Assembly (NCBI GenBank): GCA_002361955.1
Contig: DESK01000032.1
Span: forward strand, 12,306-76,305
From: Lachnospiraceae bacterium UBA3316
GTDB lineage: Bacteria; Bacillota; Clostridia; Lachnospirales; Lachnospiraceae
DNA: 64,000 nucleotides
Direction of reading: 5' to 3'
Under the pieces are notes generated by a model. That model was given only the letters and a program-made list of their open reading frames with translations. It had not been told where the DNA came from and did no database searches. Positions 49,399 to 58,500 of the stretch are shown in pieces (position 1 is the first letter of the stretch; every line of letters begins with the position of its first letter). The position numbers and the translations under genes are program-made.

Positions 49399-52083
49399 AT
49401 GAAATTTGACAAAGACAGCGCCAAAAAGAAACGCGGGAACCGCACGTCCGCACGGATGGGAAAACGGGCCGGTTTTATTTTTCTGAAAGCCTTCCTGCTT
49501 TGCCTGGCCGGCGTCCTGGTGATCGGCGGAGGTGTGGGCTTCGGGATTATGCGCGGGCTCATAGACAGCGCCCCCGATATCTCAAACCTGTCGGTAGCCC
49601 CCTCGGAAGCGGCTACTTATATTTATGACCAGGAGGGAAACCCTATGCAGAAGCTGACGGCTTCCACCTCCAACAGGACGCTGGTATCCCTGAACCAGAT
49701 CCCCAAGGATCTGCAGCACGCAGTGGTGGCCGTGGAGGACGAACGTTTCTACGATCACAACGGCATCGATATCCAGGGCATCGTCCGGGCCTTTATCGTG
49801 GGCATATCCAACGGAAGGTTTTCCGAGGGAGCCAGCACGATCACCCAGCAGCTCTTGAAAAACAATGTGTTTACCTCCTGGACCCAGGAGACCTCCCTGA
49901 CCCAGAAATTCAAGCGCAAATTTCAGGAGCAGTACCTGGCCCTGCAGCTCGAGAAAAAAATGGATAAAAGCCAGATCCTGGAGGATTACTTAAACACCAT
50001 CAATCTGGGCGCCGGAGCCTACGGCGTACAGGCCGCCGCCCACCGGTATTTCAATAAGGATGTCTCTGAGCTGACCCTGTCAGAATCCACGGTCATCGCG
50101 GGCATCACCCAGAATCCCACCCAGTACAACCCTATCATCTACCCGGAGGAAAACAGTGACAGGCGGAAGGTTGTACTTACCAAGATGCTGGAGCAGGACT
50201 ATATCTCACAGAAGCAGTTCGACCAGGCCATGGCCGACGACGTGTACTCCCGCATCCAGAAAACCAACTCCGAGACAGCCGACGTGTCCATCTACAGCTA
50301 CTATGTGGACGCCACCATCGAGCAGGTCATCGAGGACCTGATGGAACAGAAGGGCTACACGGAGCAGCAGGCGGAAAAGCTTGTCTACAGCAGAGGCCTG
50401 AAAATCTACTCTGCCCAGGATCCCGCCATACAGAAAATCTGCGATGAGGAGTTCGCGAACGACGCCAACTTCCCCGCCTGCGCCAAAGTGGAGCTGGACT
50501 ACGCCTTAAGCGTCAGCGGCGCGGACGGCCAGGTGAGAAACTACAGCACCGAAATGCTGGAGGAATATATGCACGGGAAAAATCCCTCCTTTACCACCAT
50601 GTTTGACACGGAAGACCAGGCCAGGGCCGCCGTAGCGGAATACCGCGCCTCGGTCCTCAAAGAAGGGGATACAGTGATCGGGGAGCACGCCTACATCGTT
50701 CCCCAGCCCCAGGCCTCCTGTGTGATTATCGACCAGGCCACGGGCTATGTGAAGGCCGTCGTCGGGGGCCGCGGAAAGAAGGAGGCCAGCCTGACTTTAA
50801 ACCGGGCCACGGACAGCCGCCGGCAGCCCGGCTCCACCTTCAAAATCATCGCGGCCTACGCCCCCGCCCTGGACTCCGCGAACAAGACCCTGGCCACTGT
50901 CTATGACAACGCGCCCTATGCCTATGAAAACGGCGTGCCGGTCAACAACTGGGACAGCCACAATACCTACACAGGGCTTACCACCATCCGGGAGGCCATC
51001 ACCAACTCCATCAACGTGGTGACCGTCAAATGCCTGACGGATATCACCCCCCGGACCGGATTTAATTACGCGGAAAAATTCGGAATTTCCACCCTCTACG
51101 ACGACACAGCCCTGGACGTGCGGCAGCCTCTGGCCCTGGGCGGCATCACGGACGGCGTCGTAAACCTGGAGCTGACGGAGGCCTACGCCGTCATCGCAGG
51201 CGGCGGCCAGTACCGCAAGCCGAAGTTTTACACAAAGATCGAGGACCAGCAGGGCAATATCGTCATTGACAATTCACCGGTGAGCACTACCGTGCTGAAG
51301 GAGAGCACGGCCTTCCTGCTCACCAGCGCTATGGAAGACGTGATCACCTCTGGAACAGGTACGGGCATCGACCTGGGGAAAATGCCTGTGGCCGGAAAAA
51401 CGGGAACCACTTCCGACTACCGGGACGTTTGGTTTTCCGGGTTCACGCCCTATTACACCTGCTCTGTGTGGGGCGGCTACGATAACCATGAGATCCTCGA
51501 CAACGGAGGCATCTTCCACAGCTACCACAAGAAGCTCTGGAACGCCATCATGACAAGGATCCACAAAGATCTTCCCGTAAAGGAGTTCAAAATGCCGGAG
51601 GGCATCGAGAAAGCTTCCATCTGTAAAAAGTCCGGCAAGCTGGCAGTGAAGGGGCTCTGCGACGCGGATCCCAGAGGTTCTCAGATCATCACAGAATATT
51701 TCGCCAAGGGCACCGCCCCCAAGGATAAGTGCGACACGCACTATGCCGTTGAGGTATGTGCCGAAAACGGCAAAAAAGCTTCCGTCACCTGTACCAAAAA
51801 GACGAAGGTGTGCATCAAACGGCCCAAGGGAAGCGAGGGACATACGGATGACTCCGATTACACGGCTCCCACCGAGACCTGCCCCGGCCACACCATTATT
51901 GACAAGGTCAAAGGCCTGATCAACGGCAAAGGAGACCCCAAGATCCCCGACGCCAGCACGCAAAACAATACCGGCGGCTCCCAGGGAGGGAGAGCCGAGG
52001 AGGACGGAGATAAACCTCCCATAGGAGACGTAAGCTCCGACTCCGATACAAACGATAAGGATAATCCGGCAAACGCAGATTAA
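49399..52083 (+). CDS. Class A penicillin-binding protein (PBP1A type)
   Basis: An 894-residue bifunctional peptidoglycan synthase. Short basic cytoplasmic tail, one membrane segment (about 25-52), then the GT51 glycosyltransferase domain (about 70-270) with catalytic EDERFYDHNGID (Glu113) and GASTITQQLLKN, and a transpeptidase domain (about 420-720) with SxxK in RQPGSTFK (Ser about 479), SIN (about 535) and KTGT (about 667). A Cys-containing region (about 735-820: ICKKSGKLAVKGLC, DKCDTHYAVEVC) and a disordered tail rich in D, G, N and S follow. It polymerises and crosslinks glycan strands. GGAGG precedes the ATG. Confidence 0.95.
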   Translation: MKFDKDSAKKKRGNRTSARMGKRAGFIFLKAFLLCLAGVLVIGGGVGFGIMRGLIDSAPDISNLSVAPSEAATYIYDQEGNPMQKLTASTSNRTLVSLNQIPKDLQHAVVAVEDERFYDHNGIDIQGIVRAFIVGISNGRFSEGASTITQQLLKNNVFTSWTQETSLTQKFKRKFQEQYLALQLEKKMDKSQILEDYLNTINLGAGAYGVQAAAHRYFNKDVSELTLSESTVIAGITQNPTQYNPIIYPEENSDRRKVVLTKMLEQDYISQKQFDQAMADDVYSRIQKTNSETADVSIYSYYVDATIEQVIEDLMEQKGYTEQQAEKLVYSRGLKIYSAQDPAIQKICDEEFANDANFPACAKVELDYALSVSGADGQVRNYSTEMLEEYMHGKNPSFTTMFDTEDQARAAVAEYRASVLKEGDTVIGEHAYIVPQPQASCVIIDQATGYVKAVVGGRGKKEASLTLNRATDSRRQPGSTFKIIAAYAPALDSANKTLATVYDNAPYAYENGVPVNNWDSHNTYTGLTTIREAITNSINVVTVKCLTDITPRTGFNYAEKFGISTLYDDTALDVRQPLALGGITDGVVNLELTEAYAVIAGGGQYRKPKFYTKIEDQQGNIVIDNSPVSTTVLKESTAFLLTSAMEDVITSGTGTGIDLGKMPVAGKTGTTSDYRDVWFSGFTPYYTCSVWGGYDNHEILDNGGIFHSYHKKLWNAIMTRIHKDLPVKEFKMPEGIEKASICKKSGKLAVKGLCDADPRGSQIITEYFAKGTAPKDKCDTHYAVEVCAENGKKASVTCTKKTKVCIKRPKGSEGHTDDSDYTAPTETCPGHTIIDKVKGLINGKGDPKIPDASTQNNTGGSQGGRAEEDGDKPPIGDVSSDSDTNDKDNPANAD

Positions 52084-52085
52084 GG

Positions 52086-52125
52086 ATACAGCGGCCCGCC
52101 CCCCAAAAGGGACGGGCCGCTGTAT
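52086..52125 (+). terminator. Stem-loop after the penicillin-binding protein gene
   Basis: A 13-bp stem ATACAGCGGCCCG / CGGGCCGCTGTAT (52086-52098, 52113-52125). There is no T-run, so termination here is likely but not certain. Confidence 0.5.
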
Positions 52126-52227
52126 GTTACCCATCATCAAAAACCGCTCTGCGCCAGCAAAAATAAAAGGCCTGCGCACTGTCGATCATCCGATCTGACA
52201 CAGTATCGCAGACCCAACTGGGGAGCT

Positions 52228-53943
52228 TTATGAATGTTTCTTCCTGCGAATCAGGACCCCTATGATCACCGCCAGGGCTGCCAGCGCAGTGATTACTGCC
52301 GGAAGCACCTTCGTGGTATCTCCTGTATTGACGGCTGTATGGGTTCCGGTGCTTCCCTGGGAAGCGCCGCCTGTGTAGGAACTGCTGCCTGTATAGGAAC
52401 TGCTCTCCGTCTGGCTTTCCCCTGTCTGGGCGTCTCCGTCCGTGGTTCCCGTCCCCTGGGTATTCCCCTGGCTGCTGTTTCCTGTATTGCCATTTCCTGT
52501 GCTGCTGTTTCCGGAACTTCCCTGGGCGTCATCCCCTGCAGAGGTTCCGCTTCCGATACCGATTCCGGCGATCACCATACTTCCCGCCACGGTAAAGGGA
52601 CTGAAGCTGCTGGTCTCAAAGCTCATCCTGTCTCCGTTTATGACAGGCTTGATCTTTTCCACCGTCCCGTCTGATTTATAATGCATAACGGTAAATTCTC
52701 CGTCGATCTTCACATCCGGCACCGGCATCGTCACCGTCACCGTCTCACCCTCCGGCAGCGTATAGGCGCTGTTGGTATACATATTCCAAAGTCCCAGCTC
52801 ATAGGGAATCAGAACCTTCCCCCCCTCAGAGTCCGCCTCCGTCCGTTTCACCTGGAACTGCACATACCAGGGCAGGTTCCCGTAAACGCTCACACCCAGC
52901 TGCGTATGGTTATAGGCCGCCGCCATCTCCTTGGCTGACTCTAAAAGCTGACGCACCTCCTGGGGGATCGCCGCCTTTTCCTGTTCTGTCAGTCCGTCGT
53001 AGGCCTGGGATACGGGAAGAAGGCTTCTCACATCCTCCCTGGAGTGGATGCTCAGGGCCATGATGGCGTTCTTCACCGTCTCCACAGCCTCTTTCCGCAC
53101 GGAAGCTTCCGTCTCCGTCTCCACGGACTCCTGCTCCTCCGTCTCCCTGTCTTCCGTCTCCGGGATAACAGCCTTTTTGGTCTCGGAGGTCTCCTGCTTT
53201 TCTGTCTCTGTTTCCCCGGCTTCTGTCGTCAGATCCTTCGTTTTCTCTGTCTCGGCCGCCTCTGTACTTTCCGGCTGCTTATGATCTGTCTGCTTATGAT
53301 CTGTCTCTGTCTGCAAAGGCGTCTCCGGTGTTTTCCCCTCTGTCTGCCGTACTGTTTCAGGCTCCTCCGTCTCCGGCTCTTTTACAGCCGTCTCGGTTTC
53401 CTTCGTCTCCGACTCCCCTGTCTCCGGCTCGGCCGCCCCTTCCGCGTCCGAATCCGTCTCCCCGGAGGCCTCCTCTGCTTCACTTTCTTCCTCTGTCTCC
53501 TGCTGGTCCTCCCCTGCTACCAGCTCTCCGTTCAGATACGTAGCGGCACCTGCCGCTGTATACACACAGCCTACGCCTCCGCCGTCCTTCACCAGCAGGG
53601 ACACACTGTCATCCAGCCGCAAAATGCCGTGATTTGCGATGAGCATACTCCCGTTTCCCACCAGCGTCACGCCGCAAAGCGTCAGCTCAGCGTCCTCGGC
53701 CACTTCCAAAATCGGCCCATCCAGCCCTTCGGCCGCCTGCAGGGTAACGCCTTCCTCCAAAGAATATCCATCCTCCCAGGAAACATAGATGGTACTGGTC
53801 ACCAGGATCGTCTCCCCCTCTGAGAACGATTCCTGCGCCGGGCCGGCCGCGCTTTGGGCGCTCCCCTCCGCCCTGGCCGGAACACCTGCAAGCACCAGGG
53901 CGCCTGCCAGGATCCATGCCAATACTCTGTGTCTTCGTTTCAT
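52228..53943 (-). CDS. Surface protein with acidic T/E-rich stalk and TGD-type wall anchor
   Basis: A 571-residue protein. It has a signal peptide (KRRHRVLAWILAGALVLAGVPARA), a beta-helix-like N-terminal domain (about 30-140), a long stalk rich in E, T and S (about 150-285), a mixed domain (about 290-450: SREDVRSLLPVSQAYDGL, YVQFQVKRTEADSEGGKVLIPYELGLWNMYTNSAYTLPEG), then a G/S/T/N linker. It ends AVNTGDTTKVLP, a hydrophobic segment and RRKKHS, the same TGD-type anchor as the cohesin-like protein. I do not recognise a function. The ATG at 53943 has AGGAGG 9 bases upstream; the TTG at 53949 is too close to that site. Confidence 0.75.
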   Translation of the reverse strand: MKRRHRVLAWILAGALVLAGVPARAEGSAQSAAGPAQESFSEGETILVTSTIYVSWEDGYSLEEGVTLQAAEGLDGPILEVAEDAELTLCGVTLVGNGSMLIANHGILRLDDSVSLLVKDGGGVGCVYTAAGAATYLNGELVAGEDQQETEEESEAEEASGETDSDAEGAAEPETGESETKETETAVKEPETEEPETVRQTEGKTPETPLQTETDHKQTDHKQPESTEAAETEKTKDLTTEAGETETEKQETSETKKAVIPETEDRETEEQESVETETEASVRKEAVETVKNAIMALSIHSREDVRSLLPVSQAYDGLTEQEKAAIPQEVRQLLESAKEMAAAYNHTQLGVSVYGNLPWYVQFQVKRTEADSEGGKVLIPYELGLWNMYTNSAYTLPEGETVTVTMPVPDVKIDGEFTVMHYKSDGTVEKIKPVINGDRMSFETSSFSPFTVAGSMVIAGIGIGSGTSAGDDAQGSSGNSSTGNGNTGNSSQGNTQGTGTTDGDAQTGESQTESSSYTGSSSYTGGASQGSTGTHTAVNTGDTTKVLPAVITALAALAVIIGVLIRRKKHS

Positions 53944-54020
53944 CGCCAATCTCCTCCTTATTTTCTACAACCCTTATTCATTATCTGTCATTCTTCCCAA
54001 ATCATTACCTGACGGTGCCT

Positions 54021-54050
54021 ATTATAACATATTTCTGCAACATTTTACAA
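54021..54050 (-). promoter_or_regulatory. Promoter of the T/E-rich surface protein
   Basis: TTGTAA (54045-54050), 18 bases, extended TATAAT (54021-54026) on the minus strand. Confidence 0.6.
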
Positions 54051-54098
54051 GAGTTTATTACGGATATGTTAAGAATTTTTTGCATTATTCTGGACATC

Positions 54099-54127
54099 TT
54101 GCAATCTCCCTGGAAATGCGGTATATT
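54099..54127 (+). promoter_or_regulatory. Promoter of the CNNM-type transporter gene
   Basis: TTGCAA (54099-54104), 17 bases, TATATT (54122-54127). Confidence 0.6.
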
Positions 54128-54175
54128 TCAGTTACAGTTATGTTAACATTTTTTCATATTAGGAGATGATTATTT

Positions 54176-55483
54176 TTGGACACTACGGTTGCCCTACAAT
54201 GTTTGGTGCTGCTTATTCTGATTCTTCTCTCAGCCTTCTTTTCCTCTGCGGAAACATCGCTGACCACAGCCAACAAAATTAAAATGAAGGCACTGGCCGA
54301 TGAGGGTGACAGAAAGGCGCAGACCGTCCTGCTTGTTACAGAAGACTCCGGAAAGATGCTGAGCGCCATTTTGATTGGGAACAACATTGTAAACCTGTCC
54401 GCTGCGTCTCTGGTCACCACCATCGCCCTGGATCTCTGGGGCAGCGCAGCTGTAGCCATAGCCAGCGGGATCCTGACCCTGGTGATCCTGATCTTCGGTG
54501 AGATCACGCCGAAGACTCTGGCGACGATACACGCAGATCAGATGTCCCGGAGCTACGCGAGGGTCATTCTGTTTCTGATGAGGCTTTTTACCCCTGTGAT
54601 CTTTATCATCAACAAACTGGCAGGAGGCGTTTTATTCCTGCTCCGGGTGGATCCCTCCGCCAAGGCCCCCGTCATGACAGAGCACGAGCTGCGCACCATC
54701 GTGGATGTCAGCCATGAGGACGGCGTCATCGAGAGCGAAGAGCGGCAGATGATCTACAACGTGTTTGATTTCGGCGATTCCCAGGCGAAGGATATCATGG
54801 TTCCCCGTGTGGATGTGGTATTTCTGGATGTGCACAGTACCTATCAGGAGGTCATTGAGATTTTCCACCGGGAACGGTTCACCAGGTTTCCCGTCTATGA
54901 GAACAGCACCGATAACGTAATCGGCGTGCTGAATGTAAAGGATCTTCTGGTATACGCTCCCTCCCAGGACTTTTCCGTGAGAAACTTCCTGCGGGAACCA
55001 TACTTTACCTACGAATATAAGAAAACCTCGGAGCTGATGATGGAAATGCGCAAGGATTCCATCAATTTCACTATTGTGCTGGATGAGTACGGCGCGACTG
55101 CCGGCCTGATCACCCTGGAGGATCTTCTGGAGGAGATCGTAGGCGAGATCCGGGATGAATACGATAAGGACGAGGAGGAGCTGATCCGCAGCGTGGGAGA
55201 CAGGGAATATATCGTGGAGGGCTCCCTGAAGCTGGACGACTTAAACAACGCCCTGGAGCTTTCCCTGGAATCTGAGGACTACGACTCGGTGGGAGGCTAC
55301 ATCATCGGCTGCCTGGATCATCTGCCCAAGGCCGGGGAATCCATCACCGATGAGAACGGGATCCGCATGACCGTGGAATCCGTAGATAAAAACCGTATCG
55401 ATAAGGTGCATCTTGTCCTGCCGGAAACGGCAGACGCCCCTTCCGAAGAGTCTTCCTTCCAGGAGCACTCCCCGGAGGGCTGA
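54176..55483 (+). CDS. CNNM/CorC-type (hemolysin family) CBS-domain transporter
   Basis: A 435-residue membrane protein: N-terminal DUF21/CNNM domain with about four membrane segments (SAFFSSAETSLTTANKIKMKALAD, GNNIVNLSAASLVTTIAL, EITPKTLATIHADQMS), two CBS domains (about 205-330; VPRVDVVFLDVHSTYQEV, VIGVLNVKDLLV, GLITLEDLLEEIVGEI) and a CorC_HlyC C-terminal domain (VEGSLKLDDLNNALELSLES). Family members handle magnesium, cobalt or other divalent cations. The start is TTG at 54176; it is 10 bases after AGGAG and matches the usual family N-terminus, and no in-frame ATG is nearby. Confidence 0.92.
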   Translation: MDTTVALQCLVLLILILLSAFFSSAETSLTTANKIKMKALADEGDRKAQTVLLVTEDSGKMLSAILIGNNIVNLSAASLVTTIALDLWGSAAVAIASGILTLVILIFGEITPKTLATIHADQMSRSYARVILFLMRLFTPVIFIINKLAGGVLFLLRVDPSAKAPVMTEHELRTIVDVSHEDGVIESEERQMIYNVFDFGDSQAKDIMVPRVDVVFLDVHSTYQEVIEIFHRERFTRFPVYENSTDNVIGVLNVKDLLVYAPSQDFSVRNFLREPYFTYEYKKTSELMMEMRKDSINFTIVLDEYGATAGLITLEDLLEEIVGEIRDEYDKDEEELIRSVGDREYIVEGSLKLDDLNNALELSLESEDYDSVGGYIIGCLDHLPKAGESITDENGIRMTVESVDKNRIDKVHLVLPETADAPSEESSFQEHSPEG

Positions 55484-55530
55484 CAAAACAGTAAAATCAA
55501 ACACCCCGCTGCAGACAGCGGGGGCATAGC

Positions 55531-55570
55531 AGAGGGGGGTTGCCCAGCATAGGCAACCCCCTCTGTTTTT
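55531..55570 (+). terminator. Terminator after the CNNM-type gene
   Basis: Stem AGAGGGGGTTGCC / GGCAACCCCCTCT with one bulged G and a 7-base loop, followed by TTTTT. A smaller hairpin CCCGCTG/CAGCGGG (55505-55522) precedes it. Confidence 0.9.
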
Positions 55571-58500
55571 ATTTGATTTTTGCTGATCCGCCGACGCCCT
55601 TCGCTCTCAAAAGCTTCCGGTATGCCGCTTTTTTGGAAGCGGGAACCCGGATGACCGCCTTCTGGGAAATTCCCCTAAATGCCTTGCTTCCCACCGTTTT
55701 CTTTGTGAGTTTTTTCGTTTTGATCGTCACATTTCCCAATTTCCTGCATCCGCAGAATGCCTGCTTCCCGATCTTCTTCACCTTGCCGGGAAGCGTCACC
55801 TTTGTCAGGGACGCGCAGCCATAAAATGCCTTCGCGCCGACTGTCTCCACATTTGCCCCAAGAACCACGCTTTTGATCTTTTTATTGTTCTTAAACGCGG
55901 CGGGCGCAATGGAGGTGACACGGAATTTCTTTCCGAGCAGAGTCACAGTGTTTCCGATCTTCACCTTTTTCAGGGATTTGCTTGCCAGGGAAGTCACTTC
56001 CACTGTGGCGTCCTTCAGGCTTGTGACACGGTAATTGTATTTGCCGTTTTTGTAGATCTCGCCCATTTTCACACCGTCCACCGGCGGAGCATAGACCGCA
56101 TGCAGCCCTGCTTCCGCAGCCTTTAAGCCCTGCAGCGCCTGATTAACCTCTTCCTGTGTTGCCTTCTCATTTGCGAATACCTGCTCCGCATAGGCCAGCG
56201 CCCTGCGGTATGCGTCCGCGCTCTCCTTAGTATAATAGCTGAGGTCTTTCTTTCTGGCCGTTTCCAAAGCGCCCTTAAGCTCTGTTCTGTCTGCATCCTT
56301 CTTCGGAAGCACCTCCACCTCTATGGAAGCAGTCAGCGTCTCGTCCGCGGCAGCTCCCGGGATTCCCGCAAGCGTTCCTGTGAGGCTCTTCCTGCCCGGT
56401 GTATTTCCGTCATAGCCTTTCTCCTGCCAGTTCACAGGCAGGCTGGTGCAAATGCCGTCGTCCAGGACAACATCTACCTCCTTCGGCAGCGGAAGCTCTG
56501 AAAATCCTGTTCCTCCGGACACGGTGATCCTCTCCAGCCTATCGACGCTGACAGCCCTTCTCTCCTTCGGTGCCGGGGCGTAAGCGCTGAACAAGCCGAA
56601 GCCCTGTTCCTTCTCCCTGCCTGCCGGAAGCACCACGCGGATATATCTGGCCGTGCCGGACACCGCCTCATAGGGCTGGATGTCGCTGCTGCCTTCCACG
56701 CTCCGGTCCACAGCCGTTACCCAGTTTTCCCCGTCTGTGGAAATGTCGATCCTGTATTTGTGATTCTCCAGGGCGTTCCATGTCATCTGCACATTGTCCA
56801 GCTCATAGATACCACCTGTATCGACACACCACCATGCCTCATCGGATCCCTCCGGATACCAGAACCAGTTGGGAACGCCGTTGTTTCCGTCACCGGGTTT
56901 TACGCCTTCCTTGTTGGAGGAGGCGAAGGCTTCCTTTTCTCTTCCCACATTCTCCAGCTGGTAAACGGTCTTTTCCCCGTATACCTCTATTTCACGGACC
57001 GCAGGCCACTGGCTTGCCATATCCTTTGTGGAAATATCGTAAACTCTTATGTACTGTACCACGGTGTCCGCGTCAACCTCCACGGACTGTCCGCAGCCTG
57101 CGCCCTCGCGGAAATCCTTCAGATCCTTATAATGCTTTCCGTCCACGGATCCCTGAAGGACAAACCGGTAGGCGGCGTCCTCTTTTTCAAAGCTCACACA
57201 TACCTGTGAAACACGGTACGTTTTTCTCAGATCCACCTGGATCCAGTGCCCCTTTGTGCCGGCTCCTCCCACGGCGCACCAGTAGGTATCCTGATTTCCG
57301 TCTACTGCGTACTCTGCCTTTTCCAGGCCGGTCCAGGAATTGTTCACACTGCTGGCGGATACCGGCTTGTTGAAGGCGATATTGTCCGTCTCGCCTGTTC
57401 CGGAAACCTCCCTCAGTACGGCCCATTCGCCGCCCTCCGGCGCCTGGGTCAGAGTAACCCTGACGTAGCGGCCTTTTATGGCCTCCTCAAACTTCAACTC
57501 CGTCTCCGTGCTTCCCGCCCGGTGATCCACAACGATATGATCCTCATAATTTTCGTCTGTCATAGGCTCATCGGAGACGGCTACCGCATAGTGATAAGCC
57601 TTTCCGGCGGTCTCAAAGGACAGAAACATATTCTCCAGCGTATACTCTGCGCCGAGATCTGCCTCCCACCACTGGGGATAGCTGCCGGAGGACGCGCACC
57701 ACTTGGTACTTTCATCTCCGTCGTTTGCCTTCTCCTTCAGCTCTGCCCCGGTACTGCCGTTGGGATTCTCAGAGCTTGCCCTTACGCTCTTTCCAAGGAA
57801 GATGTTGTCTGTGCCATCCTCCTCCTCTGCCTGTCTCTCGTACTCGTCTGCGTCTCCTCCCTCCGGCACTTCGGGAAGTCCCGCTACAGATTCTGTGGGG
57901 ATCGTAACCGCTGCGCCATACAGGCCGTCTGCCTCTGCCCGCAGAACGATATCTCCGCTTCCGCGTTTGCTCTTCACCCATACGGCGAGCTGGCCGCCCT
58001 TTGTGGTGATCGTCTTCGGTCCGACAATCAGGCCGGGGCCTTCTACCTCCAGGTTTACATCTGTGTAGGCACTGGTTACCACCGTTCCGTCCTCATCGGT
58101 AATGTGGATCCACACCAGCTTCGCGCTGCTTCCATCCAGGGGAAGCTTTTCTTCGCTTTCCGGACGGAGGGCCACCGCGTTTGCCCGTCCCGGCGTCTTC
58201 CTGACATAGACGGCCTCTTCTTTCCCGTCGATCTTTCCGACTGCCTTCAATTCCCCTGCCTCATAGGCGTCCAGCTGGAAGGTGATCGGCGCGTTTTTCA
58301 GATAATCCGCCGAAATCTCTTTTCCGCTGCCGGAAGGATAATACATGGGATTTCCGTCCCCGTGGGGTCCCCAGATCTTCGTGTCATGGCCCTTCTCACC
58401 CAGGGACTCGCCGTTCAGGAACAGCTCCACCGTGTCACAGTTGCTGAAAATGCGCACTTCCGTATCTGCCTTTTCATCCCAGGCATTGGCGATGTAGACC

